DNA of 64,000 nucleotides from Mytilus edulis. Its lineage: Eukaryota; Mollusca; Bivalvia; Mytilida; Mytilidae. The notes under the pieces are model-generated. The model worked only from the letters and a program-made list of their open reading frames with translations. It was not told where the DNA came from and did not search any database. Both the position numbers and the translations under genes were made by a program. Where the stretch lies: NCBI RefSeq assembly GCF_963676685.1, contig NC_092347.1, forward strand, positions 65,544,596-65,608,595, in the 5' to 3' direction. Positions 1-11,213 of this stretch are shown piece by piece. How positions within the stretch are numbered: the stretch's first letter is position 1; each line of letters begins with the position of its first letter.

Positions 1-117
1 TGATCTTTTTAATTTTAATGCCAAATTAGAGTTTTTTCTCCAATTTCACGGTCCACTGAACATAGAAAATGATAGTGCGAGTGGGGCATTCGTGTACTGG
101 GGACACATTCTTGTTGA
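1..117 (+). repeat. End of dispersed bivalve repeat D
   Basis: This stretch (the part reading caatttcacggtccactgaa, then atgatagtgcgagt and ggacacattcttgtt) is also found at 46500-46756, so it is the 3' part of a dispersed repeat cut by the window edge. No coding capacity is visible. At about 117-140 it passes into the hammerhead-containing repeat. Confidence 0.7.
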
Positions 118-545
118 TTCCAGTGTTACTGTTGAGGTTTTTGTGGACGAAACGCGCGTCATGCGTACAATGTTTCAATACTGGTATCTGTGATGAGTTT
201 ATTTACAACCACTGGGTCGATGCCGCTGTTGGTTGAGATTTTCACCCCGGTGGTATCAACAGTACTTCTGTATTGACATGATTTTTGATTTATACGGTCA
301 TAATTAAATATTAACTGTTTTTGAAATACTGAGGTTTTTACCACAGGAATAGAATACCCTGTCTATTTGCAAAATTTTAGGAATTTTGGGTCCTAAGTGC
401 TCTTCAGCTTCATAGTTTATTTTGTCGTTTTTTTTAATTGAGCGTCATATGTGACTCTTTTGTAGACGAAATGCGGGTCTGACGTACTGAATTTCAATCC
501 TGATATCTTTGATAAGGTTATTTTGTTCATTTTAGTCTCTGAAAA
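118..545 (+). repeat. Hammerhead-containing mussel repeat, plus-strand copy, decayed
   Basis: This is a copy of the dispersed mussel repeat that carries hammerhead ribozyme motifs. A 3' half-motif (gacgaaacgcgcgtc) lies at 146-160, and a degenerate full-length motif at about 442-486. They are roughly 310 bp apart, which suggests a tandem dimer. In the second motif the CTGATGA core is lost and the cleavage triplet lies in an altered context, so neither should be active. The segment around 370-470 matches 3870-3960 and the reverse complement of 745-830. Confidence 0.65.
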
Positions 546-599
546 CTGCTATCGAACTACAGTTAATGCAATTGTATGCAATAGTGCTATATCAAGGTT

Positions 600-1345
600 T
601 TACCTTCCATAAAACCTGAATATCATTTTAAAATATTCAGAATATTCACCCAGTCGAGATCTCTTCGTCTGTGATTGCGATTTTGTATTTACGCCAGACG
701 TGCTTTTTTTTTCTAGAAAAGGCTCATCAGTGACGCTCGAATCTATAAAAGTCAAAAAGGCCAAATAAAGTACGAAGTTAAAGAGCACTAAGGACCGAAA
801 TTCCTAAAAGTTTTGCCAAATACAGCTAAGGTAATATATTTTTGAGGTAGAAAAGCCTTAGTATTTCAAAAATTTAAAAGTTTTGTAAACAGTTAATTTA
901 TAATTATGACCTGTCAATGAAAGTGCTGACTACTGGGCTGGTAATAATCTCAGGAAATTAAAACTCCACCAGCAGTGGCATCGACCCAGTGGTTGTAAAT
1001 AAATTCATCATAGATACCAGGATTAAATATTGTATTTACGCTAACCGCGCGTTTCGTCTAGAAAAGACTCATCAGTGGCGCTCGAATCCAAAAAGTTAAA
1101 AAGTTAAAAAGGTCAAATAAAGTACGAAGTTAAAGAGCATTGAGGACCAAAACTCCCGAAATGTTTGCCAAATACAGGTAAGGTAATCTATTCCTGAGGT
1201 AGAAAAGCCTTTGTATTTCAAAAATTCAAAAGTTTTGTAAACAGTTGACCAATTAATCGTATCAGTATACACATCAAAAACCTGTAGACAAAATGTGTTT
1301 AATCCTATAACATAAACACGACTTTTTGGGTACTCATCCAACTAT
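600..1345 (-). repeat. Tandem dimer of hammerhead-containing repeat (retrozyme-like)
   Basis: Two successive minus-strand units of about 345 bp are visible. The block after 745 (gtacgaagttaaagagca, then gtttgccaaatacag and gaggtagaaaagcctt) recurs after 1110. Each unit carries a hammerhead-like motif, at 691-736 and 1038-1081. The second keeps the CTGATGA core, the GTCT/AGAC stem II and GAAA, but its cleavage triplet is altered by a small change. The first has lost the second half of stem II. Tandem units with one ribozyme per unit are the layout known for hammerhead retrozymes. The short reading frames here are not genes. Confidence 0.65.
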
Positions 1346-2630
1346 GGGTTAAAATCATAAATCTCACATTCTAACTTTATTAATTGTTAAAGACGTTATG
1401 ACATAGCACAACGTTAATTTATGGTTTACATCATTTTTCTAGAATTTGTTTAATTCAAAATGACGAGTTGTTATGTACATTAATACAGATTTAACCACCC
1501 TACATTTATTTGACTTCTATTTTGTTTTTCGAAGAATAACATGAACATGTTTACATACGCAAACGGTTATATGTAAATCGTGACGGCTTTGACACGTTAA
1601 AGTGTGTAATGGTTGTTTGGAAACATGTATATTCAATGTCAAGTAACATATGGTTGACACAACTGTATTTTTGTATTTTTTTGTCAAAAAGCACTTTGAT
1701 CTATTAAGAAAGAAATAAGAAACCAAGGTTCAAAATTTCGCAGGCAAAGTAGACCTTGAGTTTTATGAATTTGGTTATTTATCATGTCCTTTTTTCATTT
1801 ACCTCGGCCTGTGTTTATGTCTTCGGTTTTCAAAAATTTGGATTTGAGCGTTCCCGGTGAAGGTAAATCCTGAAACAAAGTTGTCTTAAAGTTAAATATT
1901 CATTTATAAGCATTTGTACGACACACATATAATGGTATACCACGGCTCGTGGACAGTATTAAGTTTCCGATTATATCATCAATTCAGTAGTAGGTATTTC
2001 GATCGGAAGCTCCTTATTACGTATCCAGGCCATTTCGTACCCAACATTTTTTTTCCATTTAATACCAATGATTTTCCGTTTTGTACTTTATGGGCAAACT
2101 GTTTATACTATTTCTTGTCATATAGCTGTAAATCGTTGACATTTTGTATCAACAATTGTATTTGTGAGTTTTGAACACACAGATTTATTATTAAAAAATG
2201 TATTACTGGTTCATTCAACAAGGTGTTAAGTGGTATTCAAGTTTTGAAGATAAAAAATGAATGTATGATTTATCACTTTGAGATGATTTTAATTTAAAAA
2301 AAGTACATTTATATCATAACAAAAGCGTTAAAATGAGCGACGATTGGTTTAATGAAGCAGGAGAACATGGAAAAACTAATAACTTTGATAACGGTTTTTG
2401 TGTGAAATGTTTATTCCTTATTGATTTTTAACTCTAAATTTTCGGGTTTTGTTAAGCCGCAAAGGAATATCTGCAAAATGGCATACTTATAAATCGTTTA
2501 TATTGTACAAGCGGCTAACATATAAATAATTCTGAAATGGCCTATTCATGATTATTCCGAATTGTAAGAAATGATTTACACACAAATCTTCCTTGTGGTA
2601 CGAAATCGTCAAGGTAAGAAAAACTTAGGT
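1346..2630. other. Non-genic spacer
   Basis: The sequence is AT-rich with no credible gene. Around 1795-1880 it resembles 29660-29760 (both have a ...ggattt...agcgt/aagtgt... stretch followed by aaggtaaa), which suggests another dispersed repeat. The longest reading frame here shows no family resemblance. Confidence 0.5.
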
Positions 2631-3207
2631 AAATAAACAAAAATACTAAACTCCGAGGAAAATCCAAAACGGAAAGACCATAATGAAATGGTAAATCAAG
2701 CAAATGGATAACAATTGCCATATTTCTGACTTGTTAAAGACATTTTCTTATGTAGAAAATGGTGGATTAAACTTGGTTTGAAAGCTATCTAAACCTTTCA
2801 CTTGTATTACAGTGGAATACAATTCGATTATATTGACAACGATGTGTGCCAAAAAAAAACCCAGACACAATAGGTACAAATGTTAAAACAATGGCGACAG
2901 CAGTCACCAATGTGTTATAATCTTAATCACTTTAATTTGTAAACCAACCAATTTATCAACAAAGAAAAAAGAAGGACCTAAAGACAAAGCACATAAGTAA
3001 AAACGAAAGACAAGAATACAAATTTTACCATAGAACAATAACGCAATGACGGGATGTATAAGTCCTGAGCCAGGTCAAATGGATATTGCCGAAATAGACT
3101 TAACTGTATAAGTAATAGTTTAATAAAAAATAAAAAAATACTATATAACGAACATGAACACATACATGTATATATGGACATGCATATAATTGATATGGTC
3201 ATAATTA
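2630..3207 (+). repeat. Dispersed bivalve repeat B, plus-strand copy
   Basis: The sequence runs from aaaaatactaaactccgagg through aaaatggtggattaaacttg, atattgacaacgatgtgtg and gacgggatgtataagt. The same order is seen at 36380-36920 (plus) and in reverse at about 48860-49340, with fragments at 19400-19530 and 51290-51370 (reverse). No coding frame is conserved between the copies. I recognise it as a common mussel genomic repeat. Confidence 0.75.
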
Positions 3208-3209
3208 TA

Positions 3210-3785
3210 AAGGAGTAGGTCCAGTAAGACCCCATTTTGGCCCCAAAATCTAGCAGTTTTACAAAATTGTTAAAATGTACACTTTTAGTTATTTATTGAA
3301 CAGTAAAATGCTTCTGCTACATAAATATAGGCTGTTTTTTTCACAATACAAAGCACACATATCGGGTACTAGCACCATTAAGTCATGCTAAATTACTGAA
3401 ATCTTCATAATTTTAGCATTTTAGTTAAATTTTAGCATGTAAAAGGAAAGTAGCCGCATTCGTGTACATCCTTAATACTGAAATGTAAGTTGTATTTTAT
3501 GATAATACATAACATATATAAAGGTTGAGGATGAACACGGATGCGGCCACTTTCATTTTTGACAAAAAACATCTGAAAAGTGACATTTTTCGGCATATTT
3601 GGTAGATTTTTCATGTTTCAGCTTGAATCGGTGCGTTTTTTATGACTAAATTAGTTAAAATCTTTCACTTACACTAATTGATTCAAATAATATAGACACT
3701 TAAGTGTTTAAAAAGTGGTCAAAGTCTTTCGTCAGATGAACCTTAAATTTGAGGCCAAAATCGGCCCTTACCGGACCTACTCCTT
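3210..3785. mobile_element. Non-autonomous DNA transposon with 33-bp TIRs, TA target site
   Basis: The left end AAGGAGTAGGTCCAGTAAG and the right end (reverse complement AAGGAGTAGGTCCGGTAAG) are inverted repeats that continue, with mismatches, into ..ATTTTGGCC. The element is flanked by TA on both sides (3208-3209 and 3786-3787). It has no transposase frame; the small frames inside are not conserved. The TA duplication fits a Tc1/mariner-type or similar transposase acting in trans. It sits inside a hammerhead repeat, so it inserted later than that repeat. Confidence 0.75.
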
Positions 3786-3948
3786 TACTGTTTACAAAAC
3801 TTTGATTTTATTTTAAATACGAAGGCTTTTTTTTTACCTCAGGAATAGATTACCTTAGCTATACTTGGCAAAATGTTTAGGAATTTTTGGTCTTTATTAC
3901 TCTTCAACTTCGTACTTTATTTCGCCTTTTTAACTGTTTTTTATTCAA

Positions 3949-3995
3949 GCATCACTGATGAGTCTTCTTTTGTAGACGAAACGCGCGTCTGGCGC
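3949..3995 (+). ncRNA. Hammerhead ribozyme motif (type I layout), near-intact
   Basis: The core is CTGATGA (3955-3961), then stem II GTCT/AGAC with an 8-nt loop, GAAA (3978-3981), a two-base-pair stem III closing GCGC, and the GTC cleavage triplet (3987-3989). Stem I pairs gcatca with tggcgc, with one A-C mismatch. All catalytic core positions known for the hammerhead fold are present. Activity is inferred and untested. Confidence 0.7.
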
Positions 3996-4055
3996 AAATA
4001 CCCCCAAAAAATCAATCCTTTTCTATATGATGAGTTTATTTGCAACCATGGGTAA

Positions 4056-4900
4056 TTAAAAAAACATTAGAAAAAATCTTGACTATTTTCAAACATACGG
4101 TCAGTAGCTAATTGTGAGGAACAACTATTGTGAAAACATGGGGATTTTTTCTACATTTTGCTCGTTCACGTGCGACGGTTTTATTCTACGAATCCGATAT
4201 TTTCTAAACGGGTTGATAACATGAGTTAACTCCCGTACATCATGCATTTGACTATTTCAGTTCAAGTACATTTCAGTAGCGACTATTATGAACAGTTTGT
4301 GTGGTGGAATTGACACAATTACCAAATTTTAATGCCATTACAGAGGAGGGGTTTTATATGATTGGGTCTTATAATCCGTTGATTTCTAAGGTTTGAGTTT
4401 GAGTGTTGTTTATTCCAGAAATGCGCTTCGAATGAATTAATAAAGTGCATTTTTATTTCAAAGGTCTGTCAAACAAATCTGTTGATCTACTAATATGTTT
4501 TTTTTTATAGTTCAACATACTATTAGGTGTTTTAGGGAAAACCTCAATTTCTAACCAACATTAATAACAGAATATGGCTAATTTCATTCAGTAAGACACT
4601 GATTAAAGAAGTTAAGAATTTTGATGCTGACGAAACGAAAAATGCCCAATGAAAACAATATGCTGTTTATATTTATGTCAATTCTGTTAACTATTGTTAA
4701 CTCATTTTTCCCGATGTTTTTATGAGTGCGATGGTATAGATTGTGCAAAAATAAATTTTAAATGTTGATACATAATTTGTGTATAGCAGTTGCTTCAATA
4801 GCATTTATTTATCTCTAATTTTGTTTCGTCTACTGTTTCACAATTTCAATAATAAGTTCATGGAAAAATTTCTGATTTTCCAGTATTATATACCTATTTT
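4056..4900. other. Non-genic spacer
   Basis: The sequence is AT-rich and no gene, known repeat or hairpin of note was recognised. The duplicated segment that carries the esterase copies begins near its right end. Confidence 0.5.
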
Positions 4901-4914
4901 TATAATTATGAAGA

Positions 4915-7110
4915 AATAAAATAGCGAGTGAGTCAAAGTGTCTTTTAGTGTCTAGCGCTTTCATTCATTTATTGGGACTTGTGAGGCTTAGTGATTTGGT
5001 TGATGAAGTTTTTACACGTTATATCAGTGTTGAACTTGTAGTTTATCATTTAGCCTCGGTGTTAATGCTTTAATAAAGTAAAACGAATAAGTGTTAAATT
5101 GCAGGACAAAACATCATAAGTTTGTATATTTAAAAAAAAACTGTAAAATCCATTTGTACGCACTAAGAAACAAGAATAAAAGCTCTGCGAGTCATCCATT
5201 TCTTGTTTCTTAAGCTCGCCGAGGCATACCATTATTCTTGTTTCTGAAGCTCGGTTCAATAAAATTAAAATTTTCATAAATGTACAAATATTGTATATTT
5301 GAGTTGAACGTACGAACATAAACAACCTTGATCACATTCGTAAAATATGTCTCCAACTTTTCACTTAAGAATTGATTTTTACAAGGTTGATGAGCGTTCT
5401 GCTTTCATCAGTAAACAACGTTTAAAAATACTACTGAGATTTTTTCATTAAAATACAGATCAGCATGTTTAATCTGAGATCACAGTAATTTCGTAGTGCA
5501 TTTCTTTTAGACAATGAATAAAAATTAAATAGTGTTTTTACAGGTACAAATTGTACATGTATCACAATTATAGAAAACTTCGTCGGCTCTAACTCAAAAT
5601 ATTGACATTTTTATGTTAAGAGGTCATGAAACCTTTTGACAGCTTCCGAAATGCTAGTTTTTACCTTTTTTAGCTGCACCAAGTTACTACTTTACTTAAA
5701 AATTCATAACCCTTTTTTTCAGTGAAATTTCGTCCCCATCCTTGCTATTTGAGGCATTAAACATGAAAAAAATAAATTTGAAAGGGATATTAAAACGAAT
5801 TTGGCAAGTACCACACTGTCTACAATAGGGACTATATTCGTGGACAACGAAATTCAAAGGACAATAACTGTGTTCCCGGAATGTATGACTTTTAATCTTT
5901 CTCAATTCATTTTATGACAATGATGATGATGCCGCCCTTAACACCATGATTGCGAAAGTGCAAAAGTTTTAAACACCAGTAAATGATTTTAAGATTATTT
6001 TGTTTTATCTTTTTGCTGTTATGAGGACTTAGTCTTCTATAAACCATGCTTGATCGTTGTTGAAGGCCATACGGCGAACTATAGTTGCTAAAACAAACCG
6101 TGCTCATTTATATATTTATACTGAAACGGTTCCTTGATTACCTATTGAAAGACTGAAATATTTCTATAGAAAATATCAAATAATTTGGTTTATTATTCAT
6201 ACTTTCTATCAACAATAATTTGAGTTTGTCTACTTATTATCCCGCAAAATTAAGATTACTCGGATTAAAATCACGGAGCTCGAAAGGGATATAATGTTAA
6301 TTATTCAATTTTTGCTACAGAAAGACCAAAGAAATTAACAACTCTATGCCTTGATAGTAAAATTAGAAAACAGTCTTCAATTGTATTTGAAAACCTTGTG
6401 TAATAAATTTGAATGATTGGTTCGTTAAGACTGATAATCAACTCTATGCCTACGTTTTTATATCTTACCAAACAATCAACTCATGCCCCTCAAGAGAGCA
6501 GTGAAATATATGGCAATGTCTATAAATACAAAATATTTTTATTGGAACAAAATGTAACCAGATAAACACCAAGCTACAACAGTTCTACCTGTACATCAGT
6601 AACAAAAACGTATACCATTTTTACTTTGGACGTGAATAGCAAAACGCACACACTAAAGAAAATTTTAAATAGGACAAATGAAAATGGTCAACTGATCTGA
6701 CCGACAGCGCGCAAGAAATTAATCGTCTGTTTTACTGACATTGCTTTGCATTCGTTTAATTAAACCTGTAATTTAGATGAGTGTTGATCTTTTTAAATAT
6801 CTATATCATATATATCTATTGTTATGTTCTGTTGTATACGACATTTTGAATTTACTCATGAATGTCCTTGGCAATAACAAAGGACCTTGAAGTCTGTAAA
6901 CGTCAGCACTGGCATGTGCATGAACATGCATCAGCCTTCTGGAAATTCACTATCTTGAATAAATTAAGAAAAGAGCAAAACACATGTTAAAAACGCATGT
7001 TTTAACAAATGTTACAAGAGTAATTATAAAAAGTAATTTTGTTGGCATTCCAGAATAGTTGTTAATGTTATCAGTTTCAATCTTGGAATCGGTTCATCAA
7101 TCCTCATATA
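4915..7110 (+). repeat. Upstream flank of esterase copy 1 (segmental duplicate unit 1)
   Basis: This flank aligns in order with 17376-19730 plus 20178-20400, and partly with 38320-41155. Shared landmarks are the stretch near 4950 (gtctagcgctttcattcat), 5270-5460 (gttgaacgtacgaacat, then agtaaacaacgtttaaaa), 5945 (atgattgcgaaagtgcaaaag), 6490 (aagagagcagtgaaatatatgg) and 6785 (gtgttgatctttttaaat). It contains no credible gene. Promoter elements could not be identified by eye. Confidence 0.65.
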
Positions 7111-7118
7111 CTTGGAGA

Positions 7119-8275
7119 ATGTTTGTATCGTGCTTTCTTTTAATTGTTTTTTAGTAACCAATTGCACATCAGTAAATACAAAAATAAAAACGAAAAGAGG
7201 AAAAATTGAAGGGTTTACTCAGATTGTGCTTGGTAAAGAGATAATTACATGCTTAGGAATCCCATATGCCGAACCTCCAGTCGGACATTTTAGATTTAGG
7301 AAACCTGTTCCAAAAAAGGCCATGGAGAGAAACAAGAAAAACTCAGAAGTTCGCCAAATCGTGTCCACAGCCAAGTTATTCTAACTCTTATATTCCAACA
7401 GTCACTAAAATAAACAGTCAAGGTGAAGACTGTTTTTATCTAAATGCATGGATCCCACAAGGAGGATGTAAACGCAAACATACAATGGTATGGATTGAAG
7501 GAAGGGGATTCGTTGTTGCGGATGTGGCCCGAAGTAATCCAAAGGCGATTGCTGCATTTACAGATACTATTGTGTTCACAATTAATTATAGAGCTGGGCC
7601 ATTAGGTTTTCTATATATTGACCACAAAGAATCACCTGGTAATATAGGACTGCTTGATCAATCACTAGCAATCAAATGGATACACGACAACGTGAGAAAA
7701 TTTGGAGGAAGAAAACATAAAATTACTTTTTTTTGGAAATAGTGCCGGTGGTGCTAGTGTGAATTATCACATGTTATCCAAGTTTTCGCGACCATATTTT
7801 CAAAAAGCAATCATACAAAGCGGAGAAGCTCATTCGAAGAAATATTTCTATTCCCCTTCTGAAGCACTTAATGCTGCTTATACTTTTGCCGCGGATTATA
7901 GTTGTAACAAAACCAAAGTAGAGGAAACAATTAAATGTCTACAATCATTTCCAGAATCATTTATGAGGACATTACACGCTACCCATATGCCGAGACCTCC
8001 ATGGTTTTGAAATTTACATTTACCTACAATTGACAAAAATAGGTTCATTTCTAAATCACCAACAAAGCTCAATAAACAGCCTCTTCCCAAGCATATACCA
8101 GTGTTGCTAGGGGTTGTTAAAGATGAGACATCGTTTATCCCTGCTTTAGAAGGCATCATTGAGACAGTTATTTCGAAGGAAGAGGACTTTAGATATAGAC
8201 TTCGTCAATTGTTTTATCGTCGTCCATTCCTACCAGGAGAACCCCAGTCATACCTAGATGTCTTCATAGACATAG
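7119..8275 (+). pseudogene. Esterase copy 1, exon 1 (broken)
   Basis: This exon encodes most of the alpha/beta-hydrolase domain in three successive frames. The donor site at 8276-8277 reads GTTATT, where copies 2 and 3 have GTTAGT. The ATG at 7119 opens a signal-peptide-like frame (MFVSCFLLIVF) that hits stops after 11 codons, because one base is missing relative to copy 2. The codon phase at the exon end is 1, matching the acceptor of exon 2. Confidence 0.85.
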
Positions 8276-9882
8276 GTTATTGTTTAACTTTAAGATACTA
8301 TATGAAATAACATTCAGGTTTTCCTTCGTTTTTATATATGTTATTAAATAACTTTTGCGATATGTAAACAATTGTTAAACTGTATTTAGATCACTTATAT
8401 TTTCAATTGTGTAACTATATACAACAACCACGACTCATTTCAAACAGAAGAAAAAAAATGATTTAATTTAAAAAATTTACAAAAGGTAATATTGACAACA
8501 TGTATATCCTATATGTTATAACACAGTAAGATATATTGAAATCATAAGATTAAAATTTTGTGTCTCTATATATGTTACAGAAATTTTGTAAAATTACTAA
8601 ATTTTCAGACAATTTATCAAATGCCTTACCTTGACAGGCATTATATAAAAGAATAAAAAAACTTAAATTAGTCATCTGAAATGATTGAAGTTTTGAAACA
8701 AAAATCACCAATTAGGTAATTCGTATAAAAAGTATCTAATTGAGATACATAATTGCAAACATTGTATCAGTCGCCTAACAAGAGACATACTATTTTACGT
8801 CCCAATCATAAAAATAGCGATTTTTAAAATACATCATGAAAAAACAAACATATTACCTCCTATAAAATTTGTTTCACATTGAAATGCTGTGTTTGGTTGT
8901 GATATGATTGCTTCAAGGGAATTCTTGATCAAATAAGGCGAAAGTACTATTCCGATATTTAAATCTCGAAAATTGATTAAAAAGAGACAAATCAAAGTAT
9001 TCAATTAAAACATGAGGGAATTGCATGCACTTTTTAAAAAGCGATGCCGGGTGCGTCAACATTCGAAGATCTACTTCAGTCTGTAGTTTGCTATGATAAG
9101 CCATAGTATATATTAAGTCAACATGCGCATGCTTAATTAACTTGAAACCTTTGGTATAACACGGATATATTTACTGTTTGCAAAGCCTAATGTTTTTCCA
9201 ATGCTTAACAGAAAAAAGTATTAACAGATCTGAATGTCCGCAAACGATGTATTTAAAATAAAACAAAACAACTCCGATATGATGTGGAGCAGCACTTGCC
9301 GTCCAAACATTTTAAGAACTAACACATACATGTCGAATTCAGTCCTATGAGAAAAAATCAGTAATTATAAAAAAGAAGATGTGGTATGATTGCCAATGAG
9401 ACAACCGTCCACAAGAGACCAAAATGACACAGAAATTAACAACTATAGGTCACACTACAGCCTTATTTATTTATTATTATTATCAACTCTTATTATGTGA
9501 GAGTTAAAATTTAGTAATTATTATAGATAAAACTTACATGTTTTTCTACACTACCAATTGCTAAGTTTTTGGTTAATATTTCATTCGATAAAATAGTTTC
9601 AGGAATAAAAATACCTAAATCTTACAATGTTTTCAGGCATTTTTCAAAATACTTTCATTAAGAAAATACTAATTACTAATATTATAATGAAAGTGTACAA
9701 ACCGTCAATGATGAAAATGTATATATGTAAAGCATAAAGTTAAGAGTTTAATTAGAAGCATCTATCATAAAACATTTTAAAAAAGCAAATACAAACATAC
9801 TTATACATAATATGTATAAGTATGTTTGTATTTGCTTTTTTAAAATGTTTTATGATAGATGCTTCTAATATGATACTTGTAG
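8276..9882. other. Intron 1 of esterase copy 1
   Basis: The intron is AT-rich. At about 9365-9465 it holds part of dispersed repeat C (gaagatgtggtatgattgcc, gagacaaccgtccacaagag), also seen in reverse at 13830-14020, 21230-21410 and 22950-23140. Its 3' end is a 119-bp palindrome (9751-9869). No internal coding sequence is seen. Confidence 0.6.
9751..9869. repeat. 119-bp near-perfect palindrome at an intron 3' end
   Basis: The left arm starts attagaagcatctatcata and the right arm ends tatgatagatgcttctaat, with a single unpaired A at the centre (9810). The right arm aligns with the native 3' end of intron 1 in copy 3 (aaatgtgttatcataaaagt..). The left arm therefore looks like an inverted duplicate of the right arm. 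The splice acceptor AG is 13 bp downstream. Confidence 0.85.
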
Positions 9883-10144
9883 GTTCAGATATTAATTACA
9901 AATGTGGTGTTATAGAACTTGCGCAGACTCTCTCCTGAGTTAACCCTAGTAATCCAGTCTACATGTATTCCTTCGACTATAGGGCAACATTTGAATCTAT
10001 ACCTCCATTTTTTGGAGTTCCACACGCATCTGAAAATGACTTTGTCTTTGATGCGCCTTTGATAGACAGCGGCAACTACTCTGACACAGACATAATTGTC
10101 AGCAGGAGAATCATGAACTATTGGACAACATTTGCTAAAACAGG
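9883..10144 (+). pseudogene. Esterase copy 1, exon 2 (262 bp, with stop)
   Basis: The acceptor is ttgtag and the donor gtattt. The length of 262 bp equals that of exon 2 in both other copies. The exon encodes the region around the catalytic His (GVPHASENDFVFD) and the FAKTG segment that precedes the C-terminal exon. An in-frame TGA near 9937 replaces a Ser/Thr region codon of the paralogs (LST in copies 2 and 3). Confidence 0.85.
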
Positions 10145-10460
10145 GTATTTATTCTTTCTTTCAAAATTTGTTTAAAGTCTGGTGAAAACATTTTTCTTAA
10201 CGGAACATTTGTTCGAAAGCACCCAAAACTGCTTGATTTCCCATTGTTTATGACCCAATATCAACATTTTGTGAACGCTTTTGTATATTTTACCAAGAAC
10301 GATAATATATTCTATAGTTAAAGATATTATCGTTCTTATTGCAAGTTTTCATGTAAAACATTGCTTAATAATATATCAAAGAAACAGACGGTGCTAATGA
10401 CATCCAGTCCAAATTTGAAATAGAATCGTCAAATAGACCTGTAATGTTAAAACTATTATA

Positions 10461-11213
10461 CTGAGCCAAAAAAGTTTAGCAACAAAAATATGGAATTTTA
10501 TTTTATTACAAAACATAGCAACATATAATTTTAATAATAACATATTGGAATTATGACATGTCAGAAGCAACATGGATGTGTATCACTCACATTGAAGCGC
10601 GGGAGAGTCAAAATGCGGAATTGAGTATAGTGTTATTCAAAATCAATTTCTTATCCATGCCCTAAGTGTACCTATGAAGGATTGGCAGGCACACCAGTAG
10701 CTGCCCTTAATCAATGCACTACTTTTGTGGCCTGAAAAAAACCTTGACAATAGTTTTTTTCGTCTACGAGATATCGACCTATCCTGTGCAGTTGCAATTT
10801 GTCGATATCTGTTTGTTAGTTTCTAAACTGTTGCCTTATGCACATTAAATCGAGCCACGATGTCAGCAACACTCATTCCGGCATCAACCATTACAAGAGC
10901 TTTCTGACGGTCATTTTCGGGGAGGCCTGGTTGACGCCTCATGCAATTTTTTCAAAGGTGTATGTGTATTTCTTACCAATGGTGTGTTTCTGAATGTTAG
11001 TGAAAAAGATTTTTTTAATGTCGTTTAAAAGAACAGGTACAGAAGGTCAAACATCAATTCCACGTGCACGTGCAAAGCTGAAATGGCGCGAAATCAATCA
11101 CCACGAAAAAAGTAGGACGGTTTTAAATTACAGGATTATATCAATGATGTTTAAATAATTTTTTTCCAGAAAGAAAATGAAAAAAAAAGTGTTGCTAAAC
11201 TTATTTGGCTCAG
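10461..11213 (-). mobile_element. Tc1/mariner-type transposon relic in intron 2 of copy 1
   Basis: The terminal inverted repeats are CTGAGCCAAAAAAGTTTAGC at 10461 and its complement ..GCTAAACTTATTTGGCTCAG ending at 11213, flanked by TA. On the minus strand an ATG at 10942 opens a frame (MRRQPGLPENDRQKAL..) with a helix-turn-helix-like segment (VDAGMSVADIVARFNVHKAT), as at the N-terminus of Tc1-family transposases. A TAG follows in that segment, near 10826. At 753 bp the element lacks room for a full transposase of about 340 residues, so it is internally deleted and dead. Confidence 0.8.
10744..10942 (-). pseudogene. Tc1-like transposase N-terminal fragment
   Basis: This is the HTH DNA-binding region of a Tc1-family transposase with one internal stop. 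After the stop the frame continues KLTNRYRQIATAQDRSIS. The catalytic DDE region is not seen. It lies inside the TIR-bounded element, so its origin is clear, but it is not functional. Confidence 0.7.

Larger units (their letters stand above)
3165..4055 (+). repeat. Hammerhead-containing repeat interrupted by a DNA element
   Basis: The left part (gatatggtcataattata) and the right part (ctgtttacaaaactttga onwards) are adjacent in other copies of this repeat. Here they are separated by the element at 3210-3785. The right part ends in a hammerhead motif at 3949-3995, followed by the usual repeat continuation (tgatgagtttatttgcaacc). Confidence 0.7.

Noticed and set aside
1040-1081. Active hammerhead ribozyme
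   Set aside because: The core is intact, but the cleavage triplet and the join to stem I are altered relative to the canonical copy (GTCTGGCGT reads GGTTAGCGT), so only a relic is claimed.
7112-7384. 90-codon frame as the true N-terminus of esterase copy 1
   Set aside because: It starts at TTG upstream of the conserved ATG and in a different frame from the paralogous signal peptide; it is open only because of the one-base loss near 7152.
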